DNA of 64,000 nt from Haladaptatus halobius (GTDB taxonomy: Archaea > Halobacteriota > Halobacteria > Halobacteriales > Haladaptataceae). Both the position numbers and the translations under genes were made by a program. The notes beneath the pieces are model-generated. The model was not told where the DNA came from, did no database searches, and worked only from the letters and a program-made list of their open reading frames with translations. Shown in pieces: positions 27,040-35,467 of the stretch (the first letter of the stretch is position 1; each line of letters begins with the position of its first letter). The stretch lies in assembly GCF_020618475.1 (NCBI RefSeq), contig NZ_CP085336.1:682001-746000 (forward strand), read 5' to 3'.

Positions 27040-27332
27040 CTATCCCCAACACCACCTAAATACCACAAATTTGATTAAATCCTGCTCTACCTTGATAGAG
27101 ATATATATATATATATATATATATCGATAGATGTACAGACCCACCCCAATCAACCCAGGAACGGCAAAGAACGCAACTTCGTACATCGATCGATGAAAAA
27201 CAAAGTAGGCCATGAGAGCAAACATGAACCCTCAGCAGCCATGTCAATCACCCGTCTCGGGTTGAGTGCAATCAATCGAATACCATATTCAGGACACGCT
27301 CTCCCAATGACGTAAATAAATTGTTTGGGCAA
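27040..27332 (-). pseudogene. Remnant of a small membrane-protein gene with a frameshift
   Basis: Two overlapping frames join into one plausible protein. The first (from 27332) reads RLIALNPRRVIDMAAEG. Near 27235 the frame must shift by one base to continue FMFALMAYFVFHRSMYEVAFF and AVPGLIGVGLYIY. It then runs into an (AT)12 tract translated as repeated Ile-Tyr. The hydrophobic middle suggests two membrane helices. I do not recognise the family. Start and end are uncertain. Confidence 0.35.
27101..27124. repeat. (AT)12 dinucleotide tract
   Basis: Twenty-four bases of pure alternating AT, flanked by GATAGAG and CGATAG. Long dinucleotide tracts are rare in GC-rich haloarchaeal DNA. It lies in the 3' part of the decayed membrane ORF, in the 519-bp gap between 26866 and 27386 that also holds repeat copy A. 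Confidence 0.9.
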
Positions 27333-27385
27333 ACGTCACTCAGTTAGCAGAGACATTGATACACGCCGAAGTTGCACTAGAGCGT

Positions 27386-28777
27386 ATGGTGGGGGAAGAA
27401 AAGACGACACGAAGACATTTCGTTCGGAGATCATTCCTCAAATCTCTAACTGGTGGCATAATTGGAGGGCAAGTTATCGGAACCGCCACTTCGGTTGAAC
27501 AGCGGAGAACCGGCCGACAGGAGACCACTACCACGCAGGCTGACGGGTTGAACGTGGCAGGCCGACATCCGGTAGCCGGTGCTCAAGAAGTTGTCGTGCA
27601 AGGGAACCATGCTTACGTCGCCGCGACGGGTGTCAGGATGGGAGACAAGGGAGGGCGATTTGGCGCACTTGTCATCGTCAATTTCGATGACCCGACACAG
27701 CCCCGTACCGTCGCACGTCTCGAACTCCCATCCGAGGAGTTTCCGACACCCAATACGTTGGACGCGAAGGTGAACGGTAAAGTCGCTGGACTCGCTAACG
27801 ACGCCAACTTCCCAGGGCCTGGCGGTGTCGCCTTCTACGACGTATCAACCCCTGCGAAGGCGCGACAGTTGTCGTTCTACAACGCGAATGGTGGCGTCCA
27901 CAACTTTTTCATCGATGGCGACTTGGCCTACCTCGTCATCAATGAACCGCACTTCGTGGACTCGAACGGGGACGGCGAAGTCGATCAGGCTCGGATCTTC
28001 GGTAATACGGGGATAGAAATCGTCGACATCTCCGACCCGACCCGACCTGCACGGGCTGGGCGATGGTTGTTGCGAAACGACCGTCCAAAGTTCGCCCGTG
28101 CTGGGATCAACAACAGTCACGATTTGTTCGTACAGGATGGTCTCGCATACGTGGCCTACTGGGACGCTGGCGTCGTCGTTCTCGACGTGAATGACCCGAG
28201 TGACGTGCAAGTGGTCTCCCAGTTCGGTGCTGCTCCCCAGGCAACGAAGCAGATTCGACCGTTCGACCTTGGTGGTGACCCAGATTACTTCGATACCGTA
28301 TTTCCGAATCGACGTTTTAATTCCCTACCCGGAAACGCCCACTACGTCCAACCATCGCCGGACGGAAACCGAGTGTACGTCGGTGCCGAAACGTTTCTGG
28401 ACGAACCTGGTGGCATCGACATCTGGAACGTGACGAATCTCGACTCGCCAGAGAGGGTCGGCACCATCGAGGCACCTGCAGGTGGCACGAAAGAGGCCGA
28501 TGCCGGCGATGGGGTGGTTCTCGACCTGGAAGACCCGGAGGTTCTTCGTCAACTGCGCACGTCACACAACTTCGACGTGACGGCTAACACGCTCTACACG
28601 TCGTGGTACGGTGGCGGTGTTCGCGTATTCGATATCGACGATCCGACAAACCCTACCGAAATCGGTTCGTACAATGCCGGTGGCTCCGCGTTCTGGACGG
28701 CAGTCTTCGCAGGGAACCGTATCGTCGCGAGTGATATCGACCGCGGACTAGTCTTTCTCCAGCAACCAGGCGGCTGA
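27386..28777 (+). CDS. Exported LVIVD-repeat protein
   Basis: A 463-residue secreted protein. The start at ATG 27386 gives a twin-arginine signal (TTRRHFVRRSFLKSLTGG, residues 7-24) followed by a hydrophobic stretch. The mature part has LVIVD-type beta-propeller blades, visible as LVIVNFDDPTQP, IEIVDISDPTRP, VVVLDVNDPSDV, IDIWNVTNLDSP and VRVFDIDDPTNP. A calcium-like loop DSNGDGEVDQ occurs near residue 195. The family is a surface propeller of unknown ligand. It is bracketed by the two copies of the degenerate repeat (26881 and 28795), suggesting it may have arrived or duplicated as a unit. Confidence 0.88.
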   Translation: MVGEEKTTRRHFVRRSFLKSLTGGIIGGQVIGTATSVEQRRTGRQETTTTQADGLNVAGRHPVAGAQEVVVQGNHAYVAATGVRMGDKGGRFGALVIVNFDDPTQPRTVARLELPSEEFPTPNTLDAKVNGKVAGLANDANFPGPGGVAFYDVSTPAKARQLSFYNANGGVHNFFIDGDLAYLVINEPHFVDSNGDGEVDQARIFGNTGIEIVDISDPTRPARAGRWLLRNDRPKFARAGINNSHDLFVQDGLAYVAYWDAGVVVLDVNDPSDVQVVSQFGAAPQATKQIRPFDLGGDPDYFDTVFPNRRFNSLPGNAHYVQPSPDGNRVYVGAETFLDEPGGIDIWNVTNLDSPERVGTIEAPAGGTKEADAGDGVVLDLEDPEVLRQLRTSHNFDVTANTLYTSWYGGGVRVFDIDDPTNPTEIGSYNAGGSAFWTAVFAGNRIVASDIDRGLVFLQQPGG

Positions 28778-28794
28778 TCTCGATTGACCACCCA

Positions 28795-28880
28795 ATTCGC
28801 ACCACGAACTGCGTGCACAGATCAATTCGGGGGTACCGTGGGGTGTCCACTTCCGCTTATGGAACTAAGCAGAAGTGAAT
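28795..28880 (+). repeat. Degenerate ~80-bp repeat, copy B
   Basis: Begins 18 nt after the LVIVD gene stop, in the same position and orientation relative to the gene as copy A. It matches copy A best over the first 32 bases (one substitution and a 2-base insertion) and again at GTGTCCAC, CGCTTAT and GAAGTGAA. It contains GGTACC where copy A has GGGATCCC. Confidence 0.6.
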
Positions 28881-29240
28881 AAATCGCTTCCGCTCTCAGC
28901 GTAAAACACCATTCGAAGACTCATACAGCCCGTAAGGCGGCAGCGTTCGTATTTATAAACCCTATATTGCGATATTAAATTCGATATCTCGACGATGCGA
29001 CCGGAGGGGCGCGATCCAAACTGCGTCGCTCGATAAAACCGAATCAGGAAACAACGCGTCAGCAAATCATTCGCGGTACTCGCCGACGAATAAAGTTGCT
29101 GTCAAACGTATGCATCTGTACGGTTAGCGGTCGGGGCTGAATCGGCTAAATACCCCTCTCTCGGGGAAAGAGGAACTACAAACAAGACGGATTATTTTAT
29201 AGAATGTTTATCACTTTGGGAAGCTTACTCCTAGCTGACC
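28881..29240. other. Intergenic stretch without a supported gene
   Basis: About 360 bases with only short, unconvincing frames. The last part holds an AT-rich TATTTTATAG element (29191-29200), probably part of the promoter for the DUF5518 gene at 29241. Confidence 0.4.
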
Positions 29241-29639
29241 ATGGAAATCAACTGGAAAGCTGTAATCACCGGATTCCTGACTGCGTTCATTCTCGGACTA
29301 CTCGTCGCCTGGTTCGCCCCGCTCACGGAAATGACGGGACTCACACAGGCGTTACCCGGCCTCATCGGCGGTTTTATCGCCGGCTACATGGTCGTCGGTG
29401 TCGAACGCGGAGCCGTCCACGGTGGGCTCGCCACCGTCATTGGAGGAGTCGTCCTACTCGTCGTGTGGGCCGTGTTTGGGGCCCTGTTCGCCGGTCTCTT
29501 CCCGGCCTTCACGGGACTCGCACTCGGACTGCTCGTCCTAATCGCCCACGCGATTCCCGGTGCCGTCGCCGGTGCCATCGGGGGCTGGATAAAAGGCCGC
29601 CGCGCCACGACCCGCGAAACCGTTGGAACCGCCCGCTGA
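29241..29639 (+). CDS. DUF5518 membrane protein
   Basis: A 132-residue haloarchaeal membrane protein with four hydrophobic helices rich in Gly and Ala: VITGFLTAFILGLLVAWFA, LPGLIGGFIAGYMVVG, VIGGVVLLVVWAVFGALF and LVLIAHAIPGAVAGAIGG. It ends in a basic cytoplasmic tail KGRRATTRETV. This is the DUF5518 pattern; function unknown. It is monocistronic. Confidence 0.85.
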   Translation: MEINWKAVITGFLTAFILGLLVAWFAPLTEMTGLTQALPGLIGGFIAGYMVVGVERGAVHGGLATVIGGVVLLVVWAVFGALFAGLFPAFTGLALGLLVLIAHAIPGAVAGAIGGWIKGRRATTRETVGTAR

Positions 29640-29960
29640 CGGACGAGAGACGACGTCTCGACTTTTTGCTGTGTCACGTACTTAACGCTCCGATGGTGAT
29701 TGGCAACAGACCCTCTTTCAAATCAGTAGCAGACGAGTGGGTCTATCTCGGGATCGTTGCGGCGACGCGACGGCCTCGACCACCCCCTTTGCTGACTGCG
29801 CGTAAGGGCAGGTTGTAAACGACCGCCGGACGACGAACTGTGAGCGATATTTTTCGCGATCGTCGACTGGTATGCTCCTTCGAGCGAGAAAGGAAAACCG
29901 TAGAGAAGTGCCGAACGTATGAGAAGATGGTTACATATATCAATAGCACGTAATTTCCGC
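29640..29960. other. Intergenic stretch without a supported gene
   Basis: About 320 bases between DUF5518 and the DUF389 gene. Frames on both strands lack recognisable content. A TTACATATAT element (29930-29939) lies 22-31 nt before the ATG at 29961 and fits a leaderless promoter for the next gene. Confidence 0.4.
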
Positions 29961-31244
29961 ATGCGTCTCATCCAGTTGCTCATTCCGGAGGGTGACCGAG
30001 TAAACATTCTCTCGGTACTCGATGAAGAAGGGATTGACTACGCCGTCTGGGAGGAGACTGGCCGTGGGGACTTCGAAGCGCTGGTCTCCTTTCCGGTACC
30101 CACGTCTGGCGTCGAACCCGTCCTCGATAAGTTGCATGCGGTAGGCATCAAGGAAAATTCCTATACCATCGTCATGCCGACAGAGACAGTGGTCTCCGAG
30201 CGTATCGGGGCACTAAAAGATCGATACCGGGGGTACCGTATCTCGCGTGATGAACTTGTTGCACATGCCGAGGATCTCGCTCCCGCGTCCTCAACATTTT
30301 TCATTTTCCTCGTGGTGAGCACCCTCATCGCCACGACTGGGTTACTCCTTGATTCGGCGGCAACCATCATCGGGGCAATGGTCATCGCGCCGCTGATGGG
30401 ACCGGCCATCTCGGCCAGTGTTGGAGCGGTTCTCGCGGACACCGACATGACATCGCGTGGTGTGATACTTCAGGTAACCGGCCTGCTCGCTGCAGTCGTG
30501 ACGGCCGCCGTCCTCGGCCTGCTGTTGAAAGAGACTGTCCTTTTGCCGCCGGTCGACATCCGAACGATTCCACAAGTCCTCGAACGAACGTCTCCGAATT
30601 TCCTCGCGCTCTTTCTGGCACTGGGATCGGGTATTGCCGGTGCTGTAAGCATCATCCGGGGGGCTGGGTCGTCACTCGTTGGGGTCGCCATCGCAGTGGC
30701 ACTCATCCCGCCTGCCGCTACCACAGGCCTCGGCCTCGCGTGGGGATATCCCGACGTTGTCCTCACTGCTGGCGTCCTCGTGCTGGTGAACCTACTCGCT
30801 ATCAACCTCTCGGCGCTCATTTTATTGTGGGTTGCCGGCTACCGCCCCGAGAAAAGGGAGCATGCGACTCGGGCACTCCGAGCGGTTCGCATCCGAATCG
30901 CGACCATCGTTCTCGGCCTCGTCCTGCTGTCGGTCGTCCTCGGCGCCGTCACCTGGGCATCCTTCGAAGTCGGAACCGTTGAGACCGGTGCAAACACAGA
31001 GGTTGAAGCGATGGTCGACAGCGGTCAGTTCGGTGAGCTAGATTTCGAGACGGTCACCGTCGACTACGATGTCGACGACGTTCTCTTTGGCAACCCAGCT
31101 GATGTGAGTGTCGTCGTGGCGCACGGGCCGAATGCACGATTACCACCCGACGTCGCGCAGCGTATCGATGACCGTTTGACCGAAACGACGGGAGAAGACG
31201 TCGTCGTTGACGTCGAATTCGTGCGGGGACAAAGTTCGGCCTGA
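29961..31244 (+). CDS. TIGR00341/DUF389 membrane protein
   Basis: A 427-residue protein of the DUF389 family. Seen: N-terminal ~80-residue soluble ferredoxin-like domain (MRLIQLLIPEGDR, then GIDYAVWEETGRGDFEALV), then about six helices with the family core AATIIGAMVIAPLMGPAIS and a later PPAATTGLGLAWG. A C-terminal ~90-residue extracytoplasmic domain ends the protein. I chose ATG 29961 because the conserved MRLIQL beginning follows. Function is unknown; transport has been suggested for the family. It is followed by the DUF6293 regulator. Confidence 0.88.
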   Translation: MRLIQLLIPEGDRVNILSVLDEEGIDYAVWEETGRGDFEALVSFPVPTSGVEPVLDKLHAVGIKENSYTIVMPTETVVSERIGALKDRYRGYRISRDELVAHAEDLAPASSTFFIFLVVSTLIATTGLLLDSAATIIGAMVIAPLMGPAISASVGAVLADTDMTSRGVILQVTGLLAAVVTAAVLGLLLKETVLLPPVDIRTIPQVLERTSPNFLALFLALGSGIAGAVSIIRGAGSSLVGVAIAVALIPPAATTGLGLAWGYPDVVLTAGVLVLVNLLAINLSALILLWVAGYRPEKREHATRALRAVRIRIATIVLGLVLLSVVLGAVTWASFEVGTVETGANTEVEAMVDSGQFGELDFETVTVDYDVDDVLFGNPADVSVVVAHGPNARLPPDVAQRIDDRLTETTGEDVVVDVEFVRGQSSA

Positions 31245-31400
31245 GACGAGCGCGTCCGCGGTGCTTCGGTCAACGGCCGCCCGCCACGAAAACACAATCG
31301 GCGTCCCACCGCGGAACCGTTCCTTGACCAGTTCCGCAGCGAAAACTCCATCGACGATTTTCGCGTCGAAACGGGCCGGTGGGCCGGACGAGTCGGACAC
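31140..31400 (-). CDS. Uncertain short ORF, possibly truncated
   Basis: From GTG at 31400 the frame reads SGPPARFDAKIVDGVFAAE then LVKERFRGGTPIVFSWRA, which looks like real protein sequence with normal haloarchaeal codon use. The last third lies antisense to the 3' end of the DUF389 gene and looks like shadow sequence. It may be a small gene divergent from DUF6293 whose 3' end was lost. Family not recognised. Confidence 0.25.
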   Translation of the reverse strand: MSDSSGPPARFDAKIVDGVFAAELVKERFRGGTPIVFSWRAAVDRSTADALVSGRTLSPHEFDVNDDVFSRRFGQTVIDTLRDVGW

Positions 31401-31466
31401 GTCCGCAATGGATTCGGTGACAGAGGAACCGCCGGCTTTTATCAGATGCGTGCGAACGGCCGGACG

Positions 31467-32219
31467 ATGCGCTCCATCGACGAGGTTCATATCGCGCCGT
31501 TGGGGTTCGAGTACGACCGGATACTTGGCCCCATCCGAGAGCACGGCGTCGACGTCCTGTATCTCCTCGAACACGACGAACCGTCGGCCGAACGACCCGA
31601 CTATCACGACGAACTGAAGGCGGCACTCGACGACGCAGGCGTCGACGTGCGGACGCGTACCGTCGATCTGCTCGACATCTACGCCGTGCTCGGCGTCGTC
31701 ACCACCCTCGTCTCCGAGCACGGTGACGATATCGTTCGCGTAAACGTCGCTAGCGGGTCAAAACTCTCCGCGGTCGGCGCGGCCATCGCCTGCATGGCGA
31801 CGGACGCGACCGCCTACTACGTCCATCCGGAAGGGTACACATACGAAGACCACGACGAACGCCAGAGCTACGGTTACGTCGGCGAAGAGGTGCTTCCGAC
31901 CTATCCCATCGAATCGCCGACGCGCGACCAGGTGGCCGTGATGGATTACCTCGACGAAGCGGATACGGAAGTGTTCTCGCCGAAGAAGAAGGATATCATC
32001 GACCACGCCGAGGAATCGAGGTTGACGTTCATCGCGGACAGCGACCCTGCGAACGACAAGGCGAAGTTCGCCCTGCTCAACGCGAACATCGTCGATCCGT
32101 TGACCGAGGACGGGTACGTTGAAGTCCGGAAGGTGGGCCGACAGAAACAGGTAACGCTGACCGAAACGGGGCGAGACGTACTCAGGGCGTTCCGGCACAA
32201 ACTCCGACGGTCAGAATAG
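31467..32219 (+). CDS. DUF6293 / HFX_2341-type regulator with CARF-like sensor
   Basis: A 250-residue protein. The N-terminal ~140 residues form a Rossmann-like fold with VHIAPLGFEYDRILGPI at the start and RVNVASGSKLSAVGAAIACMA near 91-111. The second resembles the ligand-contact turn of CARF domains. The C-terminal ~90 residues are a winged helix (FALLNANIVDPLTEDGYVE, then VTLTETGRDVLRAF). This is the architecture of haloarchaeal HFX_2341 regulators. CARF-type sensors bind cyclic or linear oligonucleotides in other systems; whether this one does is inference. No CRISPR genes are in the window. The ATG at 31467 is preferred to 31446. Confidence 0.82.
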   Translation: MRSIDEVHIAPLGFEYDRILGPIREHGVDVLYLLEHDEPSAERPDYHDELKAALDDAGVDVRTRTVDLLDIYAVLGVVTTLVSEHGDDIVRVNVASGSKLSAVGAAIACMATDATAYYVHPEGYTYEDHDERQSYGYVGEEVLPTYPIESPTRDQVAVMDYLDEADTEVFSPKKKDIIDHAEESRLTFIADSDPANDKAKFALLNANIVDPLTEDGYVEVRKVGRQKQVTLTETGRDVLRAFRHKLRRSE

Positions 32220-32235
32220 TACGGTTGGTTTCAAT

Positions 32236-32271
32236 ACTATCGATAGTTTCGGAATAGAATTGAATTATTCC
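32236..32271. terminator. Palindromes between convergent genes
   Basis: A perfect 12-bp palindrome ACTATCGATAGT (32236-32247) is followed by inverted arms GGAATA (32251-32256) and TATTCC (32266-32271) around an AT-rich loop. It starts 17 nt after the DUF6293 stop, in the gap facing the leftward receiver gene. A bidirectional terminator is likely. Confidence 0.35.
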
Positions 32272-32413
32272 GCCGGAGAATCGCTAACTGATGACGATGT
32301 AGCGAACACCGTCCTCGCCACCCGCACCGCTTCGGCCCTCTCCGCGCCGCCCTCCCCCACGGACGGTAACCTACTCGTCATCGGTTCTCCCTGCCGAGCG
32401 AAAACGGAGTCGT

Positions 32414-32794
32414 TTACTGGTTCATCCGGATATACTCCATCAGCCCGCGTATCGTCGCCTGCAAATCGGCTTTGTCGACCGGGTTTTCGAGGAGGGACTG
32501 TGCGCCTCGGCTGACGGCCATCTGGCGCATCTGTGGCGGAATCTCCGCGGCTAGAACGAGCATGGAGATATCGCGGTCGTTGAGCTGGTTGCACCACTTC
32601 CAGATATCCTCGGTGAATCCATCCACGTCGAGGACGGCGATGGTGACGTCGTTCCGTCGGTCGAGGAGTCGGTCGAACTCCGCGATGGAGGTCGAAATCT
32701 CCACATCGTAGTCACCGCTTCTGAAAAGGTTGGCGAGCAGTTCGAGATTGCGCTCCCGTTTCCCGAGCGCGAAGACGAGAGCGGTGTCGTTCAT
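32414..32794 (-). CDS. Receiver-domain-like protein paired with a KaiC-type ATPase
   Basis: A 126-residue single-domain protein with the alpha/beta pattern of response-regulator receivers: TALVFALGKRERNLELLANL, VTIAVLDVDGFTEDI near residues 50-64 holding the possible phospho-acceptor aspartate, and LLENPVDKADLQATIRGL with a Lys near the end. The canonical acidic pair at the N-terminus is absent (FALGKRE), so phosphorylation is doubtful. Its ATG overlaps the stop of the KaiC-like gene by 4 nt (32791-32794), so they were a coupled two-gene operon. Confidence 0.75.
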   Translation of the reverse strand: MNDTALVFALGKRERNLELLANLFRSGDYDVEISTSIAEFDRLLDRRNDVTIAVLDVDGFTEDIWKWCNQLNDRDISMLVLAAEIPPQMRQMAVSRGAQSLLENPVDKADLQATIRGLMEYIRMNQ

Positions 32795-33649
32795 CGAGCG
32801 TCTTCCGGCCGCGTCGCAGGTTGCTCCAGTGCCTGCTCGGGTGAACCGGTGAGGACGCCGCTGAGTTCGTTCAACGGTTCGCCGACCATGATACCGTGTT
32901 CTGTGATGCGGAACTCCCGAAGCGTGCGTTCGAAATCGCTCGTGCGCTTTTTCAGAACGCCGATGGCCTTCCGCATCTCGCCCGTCGTTTCGAGGTGGCG
33001 GAGGAAGACGATGTTGTCGGCGAGGTAGCTGATTCCGGCCTCGATCGCCTGAAATTCACCTGTGATAGTGTCGATTTCGTCGACGAGGATACGGTCACGC
33101 CCGCGTTCTTCAGGTAGCGACAGAGCGTGTGGAGTTTGCGAATCAGCATGCGCTCGTCGTCGTCCCGAAGCGATAGTTTGTAGCCGTCGATACCGTCTAT
33201 CATGACGATGCTGGTGTCGTTCGCTTCGACCTCCTGTCGAACCGCGTCGGCGAACTCCGTCGCGGAGCGGTCGAGCGATTCGACGCGGTTGGTGATCGCT
33301 TGCGTCAACGGTTCCTGCTCGACCTCGTTCGGTGCGAAGATGTCGTACGACTGTTCTTCGGTGAACACGTCGGAGTCCGAACTCAAGTCGAGAAAGTGAA
33401 CGTCGGATAGGTCGATATCGACCGCCGCCGCGTTGGCGCGAACGTCGTCTTCCGACTCCTCCAGGTTGATGAATAACACCGTCTCGTCCGCGTCGACGCC
33501 CGCGGTGAGGTATTTATCCCCAAAATGGTCTTCCCGGTGCCCGGGTCGCCGCGGAGGAGATAGCTTCGCTCTGCGATGAAACCACCGTTTACGATCTCGT
33601 CCAGTCCCGCCGTCCCCGTTGATATCCTCGTCATTGAATTGTCAGTCAT
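32791..33649 (-). pseudogene. KaiC/RAD55-like ATPase with two frameshifts
   Basis: A single-domain RecA-superfamily ATPase of about 287 residues whose frame breaks twice. Segment 1 (33649 to about 33520): MTRISTGTAGLDEIVNGGF, Walker A GDPGTGKTILG. A one-base deletion in GGGATAAATACC (paralogue has GGGATGAACTACC) shifts to segment 2: YLTAGVDADET, LFINLEESEDDVRANAA, VFTEEQSYDIFAPNEVEQE. Near 33090 another missing base shifts to segment 3: ILVDEIDTITGEFQAIEAG then LRHLETTGEMRKAIGVLKK. Correcting two single-base deletions restores the gene, so it is either a young pseudogene or an assembly error. Such ATPases act as phototaxis- or redox-linked regulators in haloarchaea (family knowledge, unspecific). 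Confidence 0.75.
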
Positions 33650-33799
33650 ATGTGATGTTGCCGTATTTGGCCGCCGTGAGAGTATATTTCTATCGGAGTA
33701 GGAGGTACGACGACGGACGTAAGTGGTAACGGTAAAAGGATTGATAATCCAGCTCTCGAACGGCGGGATTTATTGCGCCGACGCGGGAATGAAGAGGGG

Positions 33800-34468
33800 A
33801 TGTATCGCGACCTCTCGCACCCGCTGGAGACGACGACGGTGTACCCCGGCGACCCCTCCGTCGAGATCGCTCCACATGCGACTCACGAGGTGGACGGTTA
33901 CCGAGTCTCGCACCTCGAACTTGGAAGCCATAGCGGTACGCACGTCGACGCCCCCTGTCATACCGAACCTGACGGGCGATCGCTCGATTCGTTCCCCATC
34001 GAAACCTTCGCATTCGACGCCCTGCTGGTGGATTGCCGCGGAAAAGGAGCGCGAGACGCCGTCGAGTGCGACGACCTGCCGGAACCGACCGAGGACGACC
34101 TACTCGTCTTCCGGACGGGATGGGACACTCGCTGGGGTACGGACGCCTATTTCGACCACCCGTATCTCACGAGCGACGCCGCCGCGTGGTGCGCCGACCG
34201 CGGCTACCACGTCGCCATCGACGCCCTCAGCGTCGACCCGACGCCGGCCGAGAACGCCCGCGACGACGAACCTGAGGGCGTGCCCGCCCACCACGAACTC
34301 CTCGGAGACGACCGCCTCATCGTGGAGAACCTAACCGACCTCGACGGACTGCCGGAGCGGTTCACGCTGTACGCGTTTCCGTTCTCGGTCGGCGGTGTGG
34401 ACGGTGCGCCGGTTCGCGCCGTGGCGGAGTTCCAAGGCGGCGAAGACGCACTCGTTTCGATAGATTGA
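33800..34468 (+). CDS. Cyclase family / kynurenine formamidase-like hydrolase
   Basis: A 222-residue metal-dependent hydrolase. Seen: RDLSHPLETTTVYPGDP at the N-terminus, the metal-binding signature HSGTHVDAPCH at residues 44-54, and LVFRTGWDTRWG near 100-111. These are the marks of the putative cyclase family (kynurenine formamidase, isatin hydrolase, cyclase). I start at the ATG at 33800 (MYRDLSHPL), not the in-frame start at 33773. It is monocistronic, so the substrate cannot be inferred from context. Confidence 0.9.
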   Translation: MYRDLSHPLETTTVYPGDPSVEIAPHATHEVDGYRVSHLELGSHSGTHVDAPCHTEPDGRSLDSFPIETFAFDALLVDCRGKGARDAVECDDLPEPTEDDLLVFRTGWDTRWGTDAYFDHPYLTSDAAAWCADRGYHVAIDALSVDPTPAENARDDEPEGVPAHHELLGDDRLIVENLTDLDGLPERFTLYAFPFSVGGVDGAPVRAVAEFQGGEDALVSID

Positions 34469-34485
34469 CTTGTAACGTCGCGTAG

Positions 34486-34677
34486 CGGACATACAGGCGA
34501 AACCGCCCTCCGAATCGACCGAACTTCGTCGTCTTCTTTCTTGCCGACATCGCGTCGCTGCTCGGAGTCATCGCGGTCGACGCGGCGTGGAGCGACGCCA
34601 TCTTCGTGGCGTGTCCGTTCTTCGTCGTGTTCTTCGCCGTCGCTACGTTCCTCGAAGGGGAGTGGAGTCCCGAGTGA
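34486..34677 (+). pseudogene. Fragment of a two-helix membrane protein
   Basis: An open frame of 63 codons without a start codon, directly after a TAG at 34483-34485. It reads NFVVFFLADIASLLGVIAV, then SDAIFVACPFFVVFFAVAT and EGEWSPE before TGA. The two hydrophobic segments are convincing membrane helices. Either the 5' end has been lost or the TAG is a nonsense mutation in an upstream extension. Family unknown. Confidence 0.35.
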
Positions 34678-34697
34678 TCGAGTGGCGAACTGACCTC

Positions 34698-35444
34698 TCA
34701 GGGTAGATGGCAGGCGAACACGTCATCGTGAAGCGCGTCGCAGACGTGGTCTAAGATGGTCTCCAGATTCCGCGTGTCGTACTGGTTGTACCGAACGAGG
34801 GTGTCCAGCGCGTCCTCGTCGCCCGCTTCGTACCGATACCAGAGTCGAACCGCGTCCTCGCCGCTGATGTCCATCCCGCCGCGACCGATTCCGAGTTCCG
34901 ATTCGACCGCGCTCAGCCCGCCGGTCAGTCCAAGACGCTTGCAGGGGTACAGCAGGTCGACGTGGGGCGTGTCGAGCGACAGGTCGAACTCGTGTTCGAG
35001 GAACTGCTGGTCGAATCGCTTTCCGTTGAACGAGACGAGCAGGTCGGACTCGCCGAGTTCGCGCCGGAGGGCATCTCGCGTGAGGTCGTCGCCGCGGACG
35101 AGTGTCGTCGTCTCGCCGTCGCGGTGGAGGCTGACCGTGGTGACGACGCTGGAGTGGTGGCTCAGACCAGTCGTCTCGATGTCGAAAAAGCAGGTGTTCG
35201 GGCGGAAGTTCTCGTAGAGTCGCCAGCTCTCGCTGCTTGGGAACTCGGACGCGAAAAAGCGCGAGTTGCCGTCGTCCAACTGCTCGCTGGCGGTGGCGAT
35301 GAACGACTCGATTCGGTCGCCCGTCGTGCTCCCGACGAAGGAAGGGTCGAACTCGTCCCAGTGAGTGACCCCGTTTCGCCACAGTTTTCGTTCCGTCTTC
35401 TCGCCCACCCCGCGGACGGGAATGAAACTGTTCTCGATTCGCAT
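34698..35444 (-). CDS. Ribonuclease H-like (YprB-type DEDD) nuclease
   Basis: A 248-residue protein with an N-terminal helix-hairpin-helix-like segment (PVRGVGEKTERKLWRNG) and a DEDD exonuclease fold. The catalytic acids are visible: Asp and Glu in CFFDIETTGLS (about 84-94), Asp in SFNGKRFDQQFLEHEF, Asp in HVDLLYPCKRLGL and the final Asp in RYNQYDTRNLETI. The family is the YprB ribonuclease-H-like domain; single-strand or repair nuclease roles are suggested but not proven. Length is normal and it is monocistronic. Confidence 0.9.
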   Translation of the reverse strand: MRIENSFIPVRGVGEKTERKLWRNGVTHWDEFDPSFVGSTTGDRIESFIATASEQLDDGNSRFFASEFPSSESWRLYENFRPNTCFFDIETTGLSHHSSVVTTVSLHRDGETTTLVRGDDLTRDALRRELGESDLLVSFNGKRFDQQFLEHEFDLSLDTPHVDLLYPCKRLGLTGGLSAVESELGIGRGGMDISGEDAVRLWYRYEAGDEDALDTLVRYNQYDTRNLETILDHVCDALHDDVFACHLP

Positions 35445-35467
35445 TGCCGAAGGATACCGCGAGAGGG

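Noticed and set aside
26881..28880. A complete insertion sequence or composite transposon around the LVIVD gene
   Set aside because: No transposase and no terminal inverted repeats were seen; the two copies are only a degenerate direct repeat.
28865..29065. 66-codon frame on the minus strand
   Set aside because: No domain or convincing composition; treated as non-coding.
31467..32219. Part of a CRISPR or other defence island
   Set aside because: Apart from the CARF-like fold there are no cas genes, repeats, nucleases or toxins beside it; the neighbours are a membrane protein and signalling remnants.
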